Of a stretch of DNA of 64,000 nt, positions 39,643 to 50,943 are shown piece after piece; within the stretch, counting starts at the first letter, position 1, and every line of letters begins with the position of its first letter. A model generated the notes under the pieces. It made no database searches and was not told the origin of the DNA. It saw only the letters and a list, made by a program, of their open reading frames with translations. Source of the DNA: Tubiluchus corallicola (Eukaryota; Priapulida; Priapulimorpha; Priapulimorphida; Tubiluchidae); contig JAQGDQ010000068.1 in the NCBI GenBank assembly GCA_030141605.1, positions 669,034-733,033 of the forward strand, in the 5' to 3' direction. The translations under genes were made by a program, and so were the position numbers.

Positions 39643-42345
39643 TCAATTTCAATTTCATTTTATTGCACAAATACAATAGTGTAGCAAAAAAATACATTAC
39701 AAAAAAAACAATGTACAAGAACAAATACAAAATAATTATAATAAATACAATTACGCAACGTTTTAAAACATGAGTTTGTACAACTTACTTAAATAGCCAA
39801 CTTAAATCTAATAAGAAATTATGTGGTCTTATGAAATAATACTTTATGCTACAACTACAAAGAACTAGTAAAAATTCAAAAGCTAAATAATTAAAATAAT
39901 CACAAACGAGATGAAATTACATGATCACTGCGCAAGGTTTATCCAGCACTCACAGACTACCACCAAGATATAACAGCCTTTTTTATCCCATTCATTTAAG
40001 TAGTTTCCAAAGTGAATAAGGCCTTCTGGGTTTGTATTTAGAAAAGCCACATTACTGAGTATACATTACCTTTTTGTAAAAATAGATTATGCATTTTGTG
40101 CTCATACATTTGTCTAATATCTTCATACAAAGGACAAGTAAAAAGGTAATATAATTCGTTTTTACTATTTTTGAGCTATTGTTGTGACAGTATTGACCTA
40201 GCCTTTCATCCTCTTTTTTATTTTTACATCTGAAGCATTCTATTTCCAGGTCATGGTCGCTGATACGTAATCTTGATATCTTTTCTGTTTTTTATTAGAA
40301 ATAATCTTTAAATAATCTTCTAATTCATAGTTGATTTTTACATGTCTATAAAATCTTAGTTTGTTTTTGCACCCATTTTGTCTAGTATCATTATGTAGCT
40401 CTGTTAAGAATAGTTTTCTGTACCCTGATTTGAGTTTATTACTGAATTCTTTTAACTTGCGTATCAGACACATTTTACTAATTTCATCTACACCATATGT
40501 CCGAAATCCCGGAAAATTTGCCCATTTTGTATGAAGCTGTTTCACTTCTCCATGAGACTGGTACACAATGTTGGGGATGAACTGATACTGTCATGTGCTG
40601 CCACCCTTTAGGCCTTGAATGAATTTCTTGCTTTAAATTTATAAGCCTGTACTTATATACTCATGTGATTCAGTCTGGTTTTATGCAGAAGTTAGTAAGA
40701 CAGTAGACTGTTACACTGTCTAGGTATTTGCTATCAGTTTTATACTTAATTTAACCAAATTCAATGATTTGATAAATGCTTGTGACCTGTTTCTGCAGTT
40801 TTCTGATGCCTTTAAGTTTAAATGCCAGGGCTGGCCAATCTACGTAACTTTAATATGATTATTATTAATTTTTTTGATTACTTAAAAGAGAAGTTTAATT
40901 TCTATTTCATGTAGCATTTTACTACTTTACAATTGTTGTAATTTGTAAAAATTCTGTAATTTATACCTAAATGATTTAATATTTTGATTTAGTTCCTATG
41001 TTGTAATAATCTTGTATAATCACCTGAATTTGCAAAATGCTTTTATTTTATTTTCTCAGAATAAATAACCGTTAGCAAGCCAATGCGGAATTTGAAGTTT
41101 CGTTTGGGACATTCCGTCAGCTACACACAATTTTAAATCATGTATTCCTTGGCTTTATATGTGTCATTAATATATATTTATTGTTGATGCTTTAATTAGC
41201 AGTGGGTATATGCCTAATTTAGCTTTACACGCTATATTAGACAGACTTCCCCGGACATCTAAAACCCATTATGAGAATTTGTTCTGAATATACTTTAATG
41301 GAAAAGATTCCACATTTTTAGAAGCTTTTCTGAGTTGTCAGTGTTTATGTTATTTAGTTTAGTGATAAATGACTGTCACCAAATTTCGTAGTCATAAAGT
41401 GCTACTGGTGAGACCAGGGATTCAAACAGGTAAAGAAGTATTATTTACATCAAAACTGTATTGAAATATTAGAGATTTTAATTTAAATAATGCCCTAATG
41501 CTTTGTTTTCTCATTGTCATGGTGCTTTGTGTATGAACCATTTTTTGTAAAATACATTCCTAGGTATTTGACGTTTTTCTGTTTTTAATAATGTATTGCC
41601 AAAATAAAAGTGAATATTCAATGTCTTACTGGATGGTTTGTTTCCAAAGGTAACAACTTTAGTTCTGGTAGGATTAATTTGTAATGAGTTCTGTTTTGCA
41701 TATAATATTATAGCTAGTTTGTTGATTTTATTTTGTAGCCCTTCTTTGATGTATTGAAAATAACTAGGTCATCAGCACACTGTAAGCATTTAATGGTTTT
41801 ATCATGTAAAGTTGGTGAATCCGCATTAGGTAAAAAATCAGGAAGATCATTTACATATACAGTACATTAAACACAGTTGGACAAAGATCGTTACCTTGCC
41901 TAACGCCAGTTTCAATTTTAAAGAAGGGAGAAAAAGTTTCTGATTTTTATATCGTGAAATGACTTTTATTATACATATCTTTAATGATACGTTGGACATA
42001 TTTATCGGTTCCATATCTTTTTAATTTGCTAATTTAATATCATGACTTAACCTGTCAAAAGCTGTTGTGAAATCAATAAAGCAGGTATATAAGTAGACCC
42101 TTTCTTTCTATTATTTTCTTTTATCAGTAAATCTAAAGTCATTAATAATCCGTAGTTCGTGAATCATCTAGTGTTCCTCCTTTAAATATGGGACTCAAAA
42201 TGCTCTTAGACCAGTCCTCTGGATATTTGCCTTTTATGTACTAAATTTATCAGCTTAGTTAAGGGCCTGGCAAGTACATCTATCGCAGACCTAATCATTT
42301 CATTTGAGATTATAATCAATGCCAGTGATTTGTAGGCCGGCGCCG
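39643..42345 (-). mobile_element. Decayed LINE (non-LTR retrotransposon), 5'-truncated, minus strand
   Basis: Reverse transcriptase motifs appear in shifting frames on the minus strand. In order they are an NEMIRSAIDVLA / YPEDWSKSILSPIFKGG fingers region (about 42330-42170), CFIDFTTAFDRLSHDIK (motif A, about 42080), GVRQGNDLCPTVF (motif B, about 41900) and CADDLVIF (motif C, about 41770). LQINPTRTKVVTFG follows near 41670. The downstream C-terminal region typical of LINEs (GFRTYG, RKLKEFSNKLKSGYRK) is at 40566-40240. The tail at the low-coordinate end is a short ATTTCA repeat with AATAAA on the element's strand (near 39655). Many stops and frameshifts make it non-functional. The clade (CR1/L2/Jockey-like) is not assigned. 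Confidence 0.85.
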
Positions 42346-42469
42346 TGTCGGCAATAATAGAACATTATGGTGAAAGTTATGGTCGACGTGGTATATTATT
42401 ATGTTTGGTTGGTAATATAGCCTATCAGGCCCTATCTCATAATCATCATCATTATTCATTCAGCCTGTT

Positions 42470-42846
42470 GTTAGACATTGAATGATATATTAGCATTCAA
42501 CTCACTCCTACATTCAACATTCCAATATCATTTTACAAATCTGCAAGTAACATAATTGCACATATATTAACTAAATTATTTAACAAATTGATCATCAGTG
42601 GCACATTTCCTGAAGTTTTAAAAATAGCAAAAGTTACACCAATATTTATATGACCCCAGTAACTATAGACCAGTATCACTGTTATCACCTGTATCAAAAG
42701 TCTTTGAAAAATTAATATACAATTGTACAAATTTATTATCAAAAATAAAATTTTAACTAAATATCAACTCGGATTCCGCAAAAATTACTCAACTGCCTTA
42801 GCGGTTCCAAACTTAATTGATAGTGTCTCTCTAAATAAAATGACAG
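42470..42846 (+). mobile_element. LINE reverse transcriptase fragment, 5' part, plus strand
   Basis: The plus-strand translation reads KLFNKLIISGTFPEVLKIAKVTPIF, then SNYRPVSLLSPVSKVFEKLI and YQLGFRKNYSTALA. This is the finger/palm start of a CR1-like reverse transcriptase. It stops at about 42846, where a Gypsy LTR begins. The remainder of the same LINE resumes at about 47938. It is frameshifted and inactive. Confidence 0.85.
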
Positions 42847-42852
42847 CACCAT

Positions 42853-43781
42853 TGTAGTGTGGCGCACTTGGTGTATGGTGGTGTTACGTATGCTTGTCTA
42901 GGGGTATGGTGGCACACACTCATATTTGTCAGTCTTGAAGACTAACAACGATTTACAATTGTGGATCCATGTGTACAATTAAGCCAATTTTTAGCAGATT
43001 ATAGTGAGACAGTGTGTTTGTTCATATGTAGTTGTATTGGCATAATGCACAATCAGAGTAATTCAAAAGCAAAGTCAAAGTTAAATGTTTAATTTTATAT
43101 TTTGCATTAAATAAGAGTCTAGACAGAGCATTTCAGTTCATCTATGACAATAGTACACTACAGGTATCTATGGTCTCTCTGGTACACTTGCCCTGGTCTC
43201 CCAGTTTTTAACATTGCACTGGGCTCAACAAATAGCACTTACCTTGTTCAGGTAGTAAGAACAGCTACTTAGTCCTTCTGCTTATCCAGTAAGGCTGCTT
43301 ATTCAGTAGTTCTCTCTCTTTTGCTATTGAAACTGCTCTTTTATAGAAGGCTTATCTACTCTCGTCACGCGACTTCTGTAGAGTTTGTGTACCTGGCGTC
43401 CTGGCAACAACTTGCCAGGTATTGCCCAATGTATATTTTGTTGATAAGTGATTATTATAATATTAATTTTACATTATAAATGCATTCTAGAATTATTTTA
43501 ACACTTTACAGGTTTCATTTTAGCGTTACCAAAAATGTAATGTAATTATTTAACGTATTTAATTTAATATTGGGGCATGTTGGTTTGTTGTCTCGCTCCA
43601 CATGTAAACAGAGATGGCGGTGCCCTGACGCTGTTCATGCGAGTGCATGTAATTATTATAATCGCCGCTGATTCCATACTTAGGGCATTTATTGGCTAAT
43701 TTACTGTTGTCAAAGGTAACATAGCCGTTCTTCTTCAGAACAATTAAGGCGAGGGGAGGTGAGCAAGTGCAAAACACCACA
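42853..43781 (-). repeat. 3' LTR of Gypsy element 1
   Basis: On the minus strand this 929-bp block begins TGTGGTG and ends CACTACA, terminal TG..CA with imperfect inverted ends. Directly before it is a polypurine tract (GAAGGGGGGAG, 43792-43782), as required upstream of a 3' LTR. It contains a short ACCTGGC/GCCAGGT inverted pair near 43391-43420. The matching 5' LTR is missing. Confidence 0.75.
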
Positions 43782-44103
43782 CTCCCCCCTTCTTAAATCC
43801 TTCATCCGCCCTCGGATGATCCGGTCTGCACCTCAGATGTCCAACCAACTTCCACCAAAATCAAAAATGCATACCGATAAACATTATACATGTATAATAC
43901 TGTAAAATATAGTAAAAATATTCTTAAACAACAACAATCACTTTGGTATAGTAAAATAAGCGATGTGATAAAACATAAGCACCTAATATGAACAATACGT
44001 TTGGCTTTCGTAATCACCTGCTACACTTTTGTACCACATAATTACATGGAGGAATGCCAGTGATAAAGTTTTTTTAAGCACTACAATTGATCTTCAGATC
44101 ACT

Positions 44104-44939
44104 TTATACTCCTTTCATGGTCTTTTCACTAACCCTTTCCACAACTACTTGGCATCCTCCCATCACTGGTAGTGCCACCTCATCGTCCTCGGAAGAGGTG
44201 GTGCAAGATGAGGAGGATGAAGGTGAGCCAGAACTCGAGCCAGAACTTTCAATGGCCCTCACTCTTTCCCTTTGAAATTTATCCCGGGATGATTTGGTTT
44301 TGGCCGTGGGCAGCTTTTCAGCCGCTGAAGAGGTAGATAGAGTGGAAGTGTGTGGTGGCCCCTCAGCCATGCCAGATTTTCTAGTATTGGCCATTGATGA
44401 CATCAGAAGCTTTCCAGCCACAGCAGACTTTCAGCTTCTGCAGTCTTTTCAGAAGGTTTAGATGCATGTCTTTGTTGAAGCGATTTCAACTTTCTCTCAT
44501 GTTCTCGCCTCTCCTTCTGTAGTCACTCTTCAAATTCTTTTTGCTTGTCCTCTACCTTCCTTTTCCATTTCCTGTCTGTGTCATTTACAGCCTGCTTTCT
44601 TCTTTCTACCTGTAATTTTCTCTGTCAGTGTCAAGCTCTTTCTGAAGTATATATTTCCGGTGGAGCAGTTCTGCTATTGATGCAAGACTGTCCAGACTGG
44701 CTATGACTAACAGCACGTGGAGGTTGCCACGAAAAGTCGGGATGCGTAGGTTTTTAAACTGTTAAATCTAGAGGATCGTCTGTCCAGGACAATGATGGCG
44801 GTGGCAAGGACAGCGGTCTTGACTGTCAAGGATTTGATGTACTTTTTAATTCAGTAGTCTCCTGATGCACCCTTTTTATGTGCCTATTCAGATTTGATCT
44901 TTTCTAGGTGGTGAATCCACATTTTCTGCACCGTAACAT
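44104..44939 (-). pseudogene. Accessory ORF of Gypsy element 1 with C2H2 zinc finger
   Basis: Between pol and the 3' LTR, a frame starting at 44939 reads CRKC, GFTT, then KRSNLNRHIKRVH. This is a C-X2-C-X12-H-X4-H zinc finger, interrupted by one stop. Downstream are a DPLDL motif, then a highly charged, coiled-coil-like Lys/Glu/Gln region (QRKLQVERRKQ, KWKRKVEDKQKEF). The last part, open at 44421-44104, is Ser-rich and acidic (SSGSSSGSPSSSSS). Its position is where env sits in some elements, but nothing here resembles an envelope protein: no signal peptide or membrane segment. It could be a captured host fragment or a family-specific accessory gene. Confidence 0.6.
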
Positions 44940-44979
44940 TTTTCTGTAAAAGAAAAGAACAGCTGGTTTACAAATCTAA

Positions 44980-46415
44980 TCATTTAGGGGGCTTAATAAC
45001 CCTCTTTCCTTTTCTTTTTAGTGTTTTTGTTATGTTATTTTGTGTATCTTGGTCAATATCTTGTTCAGCTCCAACATTTTCTAAGAATTTCCCAATAACA
45101 TCTTCCCCGTGATCTTCATTCTGTAGAAGATCATGGTCTGCAAGCTGTTTGTCAGGAAAATGTTCCTGTGTCCAATCCCTTGGTAGCTCATCCGAATCAT
45201 AAAGTTTTAAATTATCAACATGAACCACCTTAGGCATGGAAGATTTTCTTTACTGAATTTTGAAGAGCACCTCTGTGATCTTCTGCACTACCAAGTGAGG
45301 CCCTTGCCAGTCAAGACCCAGTCTCGTGGTAGCTGGGGGATACCAGTACCATACCCATTTGCCAACATCCATGTTGACAGACTTTAAATGGTGATCATAA
45401 CCATGTTTTTGTCTCTCCGCACATTTATTAAGACACTTTCGTGCTTACTCATGAGCCTCTTCGGCTACGTTCCTCAACCATTCCACATACTCATGTGAAC
45501 AGGAAAATGGTGGAACAGAATGTGGAAAGAGAGCCTGCCACCACATCTAAGGGAAAATAAGTTTCCCTTACAAAAATCATGAGATTGGGAGAACAACCCA
45601 TAGAAGTGTGAGCAGTTGCACGGTATGCTATCATCACATATGGCAAAAAGTCATCTCAGTCATCACAGTTCTCATTTACAAATACTGACAGCATCTGCTG
45701 CAGTGTCCAGTTGAACCTGCAAGGCCTCACACATCACCAGGAATAGCTTAGATTCGAACTCAGGACCTTGGTCGGTATGGATTGATAATGGAACACCATA
45801 ACGACAGATGAATTCCGTCAGCAGGGCATCTGCAACTGTATATGCCTCATGGTTGGGCAAAGCATAAGCCTCAACCCACTTTGTAAAGTAGTCAGACACA
45901 ACCATTATCACTCTGTTCATCCTCCGAGTCTCCTCCAATGGACCCATTATATCTATAGCTATTCTCTGAAGTGGTGCACTCATGAGCAGCTGTTGCAGCT
46001 TCCCAATTTTTGGCCTTTTACCTGGTTTTCTCCTTGCACATACAGTGCAATCTCGGCACCACCTTCGGATGTCTTTTTGGTAACCAGGCCAGTAAAAATG
46101 CTGTTTTACTCTAGCCGTACTCCGGTGAAAATCTTGATGTCCACCAGTTCGGGGATAATGAAGCTCTTCAAAAACAATCATCCTCCCTTTGGACGGTACA
46201 ACAAGTTGCCTGATGGGGAAACTTTGGATTACTGAGGTTACCCAATGCCTATACAGAAGACCATCCTGTAGCTCAAGTAAGTCCCCCTGACTCCAATAGG
46301 CCTCAACGTCTCGACTTTTTCCTACCATGTCCTTGAAACAGGGCTGCGGCTCATTATGTTCCTTCAAATCTTTGAAGAACTGAATAGCCTCATCCTGCCC
46401 CTGGAACTCCTTCAA
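44980..46415 (-). pseudogene. Integrase and pol C-terminus of Gypsy element 1
   Basis: The H2C2 zinc-binding module is clear (HYPRTGGHQDFH ... CRDCTVC). The core shows AIDIMGPL with the first catalytic Asp and HTDQGPEF with the second. The frame then passes from CEALQ directly to a sequence corresponding to the region after the third catalytic residue (WTLQQMLSV in another frame). The segment with the catalytic Glu is therefore deleted. The pol tail follows at 45237-44980 (KVVHVDNLKLYDSDELPRDW ... KRVIKPPK). Not functional. Confidence 0.85.
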
Positions 46416-47937
46416 GGATTCGATGGTATAAGGCTGTACTCCTTCACACGGTACCTCTCTGCATGGTCTAGAGACTCAAACTCCCTCTGACCAATACTTA
46501 GCAGAGCACTACTCTCCCCTCCTTGATACACCTTTGCCTCTCCACAACTATGTGCTATCTGCGAAAAGCCACCAAGGCTTATTGACTCCTTAGGTGAGTC
46601 AAAAGCCACACAACAGTTTTTTCCAACCAGCATCTCAGCATCTACTTCCCTTTGAATCCAGGCAGATGGATCGGCCGAGTCCTTTATGGAACAGGCCTGG
46701 TACTTTTCTGTAACTGCATCACAATTTGGTTTAAGCCTATTATTTCTATGATCATAGCAGTCGTCTCTAGGACACTTGGCTATTCTTCCAGCTTGGGATG
46801 ACAGCCCATCAGCATTTCCATGTTGACACTCTTTCCGGTGTTCTATACTAAAATCGTACATGTCCAAAATGGATATCCACCTAGCGATCATACCTTCTGG
46901 GTTCTTGAAGTTTATTAATCAAGTCAGAGCTGTGTGATCAGTTCTCAATCTAAATCTTCTTCCCCACAAATAGTGGTGAAAATGTTTAACAAAGGTGATC
47001 ACTGCTAGCAACTCCTTTTTGGTGGTACAGTATCTCTTCTGAGATTCGTTTAAGGTTTTGCTTGCATAAGCAATGACCTTCTCATCCCCATCTGTACCTG
47101 TGATAAAACACCTCCAATCCCAGTATCACTGGCATCAGTGTCCAGAATAAACTCATCATTGTCAGTGGTGTAGGCTAAGGCTGGACTCTTTGTTAGCAAG
47201 TCCTTAAGGGTCACAAATGCTTGATTACAGGAGTCATTCCATGCAAAAGTAATCCCATTCTTCGTCAAAGACGAAAGTGGTGCTGAAATACTTGTGGAAT
47301 AAACTTCCTGTAATACGAAGAAAACCAAGAAAACTCCTAACCTCAATCTGTGTCCTCGGTCTTTGCCATTCCCTGACTGCTGAGATCTTTTCAGGGTCAC
47401 ATCTCAGGCCATCTCCCGAAACTATATGACCCAAGAACTTCACACTTGTCTGGAACACCTTGCTCTTCTCTGGTTTGAGCTTTAAGTTAGCTTCCCCTAA
47501 CCGTAGGAAGACATCTCTGATATTACCGAGTACTTCTGGAAAATCTTTCCAAAGACAATAATGTCGTCCAGGTAAACAACACATTTTTTTCACTGAAAGC
47601 CCCTTAATACAGCTTCCATAAGCCGTTCAAATGAGGCTGGTGAGTTACACAAGCCAAACGGCATCACAATGAATTGGTAAAGCCCCTCTCTAGTAGCAAA
47701 GGCAGTTTTAGGCTTGGATTCCTCATCCATTTCTACCTGCCAAAATCCACTGGCCAGGTCAAAGGTTGAAAACCACTGTGCAAACCTTAACGCATCAAAT
47801 ATCTCCTCTATTTTTGGCAAAGGATATGCATCTTTGTGGGCGACATCAGTCAACCTCCTATAGTCAACACAGTATCTGTAACAGCCATCCTTCTTAGGGA
47901 TTAAAACAATAGGTGCTGCCCAAGGGCTGCACCCAAC
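46412..47937 (-). pseudogene. Reverse transcriptase and RNase H of Gypsy element 1
   Basis: RT starts mid-domain at SPWAAPIVLIPKKDG and continues DAYPLPKI, FSTFDLASGFWQVEMDEE, MPFGLCNSPASFERLM and YLDDIIVFGK. An in-frame stop replaces the Trp before the YLDD block, and a frameshift follows it. KLKPEKSKVF and FLGHIVSGDGLRCDP lie in 47593-47234. RNase H shows FILDTDASDTGIGGVLSQ, CTTKKELLAV and, at 46891, IARWISILDMYDFSIEH. Closely related in sequence to Gypsy element 3. Confidence 0.87.
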
Positions 47938-48900
47938 TTGCCATCATCTTTTAAAAATATAACATGTGGTGTTCCACAGGGATCTAATTTAGGACCACTA
48001 CTGTTCTTACTTAATATCAAGAATTTACCAGATGCTACTAACTTTCGCACAAAAATATTTGCAAATGATACAAATTTGTTTATGTCATACCCTGATACCA
48101 TTGAACCAAATAAATTGGTAACATTGAACTAAATAAGATAGACAAATGGATAAAAGCCAACCAGTTATTAATTAATTTAAAAAAACTAAATTTATGCTAA
48201 TTAACAATAAAGCAAACACCAATCAAACTTTTCATGTAAAAATAAACAAGAGGAAAATAGATGAAACAGAAGACATAAAATATCTAGGCATATCAATTGA
48301 TAGAAAAACTGCCATGGGGAGCACACATCAAACATATCACATACAAGTTAAGCCGCATATCGGGGATCGTATTAAAACTAAGAAAATATGTTAATTAAGC
48401 AACCCTAAAACTCATATACCAATCATTAGCATATCCGTACTTAAGTTACTGCATTCTGGCCTGGGGAAGAGCATATTTATCAACACTGAAAACATTAAAA
48501 ACACAACAAAACAAAATCGTCAAATTAATAACATTTGCTGGAAAATCTGATCATGACATTCCATCATTCATACAACAAGCGGTAATAAAACTTCATGATA
48601 TTTACAATTTAGAATTACTAAAATTTATGTGTAAATGTAAACGGGGTTTACTAACCGAAATTTTTGATGATCATTTTACGCCACTTACAGAAGTACATTC
48701 TCACTATACCAGGGCTGCTAGTGACTGTTTTTTGTAGAGAGATTCTAAACCAGGTGCGGATGTAATAGTGTTAAAGCAAAGGAAGTTGAATGACGAAACT
48801 CTCTACCAAGAAACATCACTACCAGCCCTATAAATAACATCACTAAAAATTTCAAAAAATCGTTACTAGACAGATATGTATTAACATTAGAGTAATTGCA
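47938..48900 (+). mobile_element. LINE reverse transcriptase fragment, 3' part, plus strand
   Basis: This continues the LINE interrupted at 42846. MPSSFKNI-like sequence runs into GVPQGSNLGPLLFLL (motif B), then FANDTNLF, a degenerate motif C. The thumb follows with NLKKTKFMLINN and IKYLGISIDRK. The C-terminal part (YPYLSYCILAWG, LKTQQNKIVKLI, HYTRAASDCF) ends near 48900. All of it is in shifting frames with stops. The fragment is 5.1 kb from its other half because of Gypsy element 1. Confidence 0.87.
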
Positions 48901-49409
48901 TTTTTTACATTTACTCATTAATATTATTCAGTAAAAAATTGTGAATCTTCATCATCATCATCCAATGAAACATACGTCCAGGGACATGATTCTGTTCACC
49001 TCCCTATGCCAGGACTCCCTGCTTGCCGCAATGCCCCAAGTGCATTTATTTCTAAGATTCAATGCATCTAATATTCTGTGCAAATTCGTTTAATATACGA
49101 AAATCTACATAATCTACGATGTGGTGATTAATTTCATCGTCATTTTATTTTACCACTATTTTGTTTATAAAATTAGTTTAAAAAAAAATTGCTAAAACAT
49201 ACTTTTTGTGTATGTACTATACCTAATTAGCAATTATTTGTGTACACTGCACAGTGACATAAATTAACTGCTCTGCTTTGTTTTTACGTTTCTTTTTTCA
49301 GTTACATATACATATACACATTATTTTTTCTTGCCCACAATTTTGTAAACTGTACATTATTATCATTTTATTTAGTTCGTAACTAATTATTGTAAGTTTT
49401 TGTAACTAC

Positions 49410-49457
<48 letters not shown>

Positions 49458-49699
49458 TTTTTTTCACTTATGCCATCATTGTTATGCAACTATTCACATT
49501 TCGACCCTTTTCACATTATCACTAATGGCTGGAATGTTTATAATTGTTATGTTTGTGTTACATTAGTTTCTTTTTGTTAACTGTGTAAGTTCTTGTGTTC
49601 CTAAAGCTAGATTTGATTGAAGTTTTTGTTTATCTCAGCTATCCAAGTTGTTTTTGATTTACCAGGTGTTTTTTGCCATTAATGAAAGGTTGACAACAT
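48901..49699. other. AT-rich region after the plus-strand LINE
   Basis: Probably LINE 3' UTR and flank. It includes a (TTA)n tract at 49411-49456. No coding region is recognised. Confidence 0.5.
49411..49456. repeat. (TTA)n microsatellite, short
   Basis: About 15 uninterrupted TTA/ATT units. Confidence 0.97.
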
Positions 49700-49898
<199 letters not shown>

Positions 49899-49908
49899 AC
49901 GGAATCAA

Positions 49909-50310
49909 TTTTAGTTGGAAGATGTACAAAATAAATTCACAAAATTAGGAGTAAGGACAACAGTGTCTAATATTGCTTGTAAGGCAGAACCGGATTTGTA
50001 TCCTCTTCTCCGCATAGCACCAAAAAAATCATACAAATTTGGGTTAACTGCTACCTACAAAAATAGAAAAACAGTATTGATGATAGGAAAAGGGAGGTCG
50101 AAACAAGCTCAGGTTTTATGGAAGATTAAAATGCAATGCAAGAGCCATATACCTAAACATTATAATATTAAGAATAAAAAATATGGACAGGCTATCATGA
50201 AACTCCAACTTTTGGATATCGAATGTACTCGTTATACCAAAACATTAGAACAAGAAAAATATGCAGTTATTGCGCAAATGCCTCCTTGGAAAACACGAAA
50301 TAGGAGATGA
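49909..50310 (+). CDS. Unrecognised open frame, possible terminal exon
   Basis: An open frame of about 131 codons ending TGA at 50308-50310, rich in Lys (for example PKKSYKFGL, IGKGRSKQAQVLW, HIPKHYNIKNKKYG, MPPWKTRNRR). Codon use and the mixed hydrophobic/basic pattern look more like real coding than the surrounding AT-rich DNA. A TTTTAG just upstream could be a splice acceptor, making this the last exon of a plus-strand gene whose other exons I cannot find. I recognise no domain. It could equally be a transposon remnant or a chance frame. Confidence 0.35.
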
Positions 50311-50943
50311 AAAATACTTTATTTATGACTGATCATCTTTTGCAGAAAATGGAAACAATTGTGAAAATAATGAAAATAAACATTTCAGTTTGATATTTTT
50401 CTACAGAAATACCAACTATCTGATGTGGGTATTCAACAGTAAGATTAATTTGCAATAAGTTATTGTTCATTTCGGAAAATGTATCTTTAAAACCTTCCAA
50501 ATAAGAAAATTGAAGAGCTAGTATCCAATGTCTAGATTTTAACGGTAAACAACATTTTAGTTTAACTAATGTATAACTTACGCTAGCTGTCACTTTACTA
50601 TAATTAAAATACTGTGCTCATGCAGGTAGGAAAACTTTTATAATAATGTACTGTATCACGTGATAACTGTTTTCCAGGGAGAAACTCCCTGAGCAACCTC
50701 ATCTAGACCTATCCTGGAAACAACAGTTTAACAAGGATTCAAGAATCGATTTATGACTAATTACGAAGTTAATGGCTTGTATCAGTCTGCAATGAAAACC
50801 AGTTATTTTACATTATTGGTTTTAAATTGTTTTACAAATTACATTATACTTTAACAGTAAAGGTTAAACATACAAGTTACATTCTGAATGCCATTTCAGC
50901 CACTTGCGTAGCTTGTTTGTACGTTATGTTTGTTCATCATTAC

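Larger units (their letters stand above)
42853..47937 (-). mobile_element. Gypsy element 1, 5'-truncated, nested in a LINE
   Basis: Order on the minus strand: reverse transcriptase (from about 47937), RNase H, integrase, pol tail, an extra zinc-finger ORF, polypurine tract, 3' LTR. The 5' LTR, gag, protease and RT start are gone. The element breaks abruptly into plus-strand LINE sequence at about 47937. About 60-70 LINE codons present in intact relatives between the two flanks are also missing, so the present junction includes a deletion. Frameshifts and stops throughout make it dead. Confidence 0.88.

Noticed and set aside
44087-44275. Plus-strand Glu-rich open frame (EEVVQDEEDEGEPELEPE)
   Set aside because: Antisense to the Ser-rich end of the Gypsy accessory ORF.
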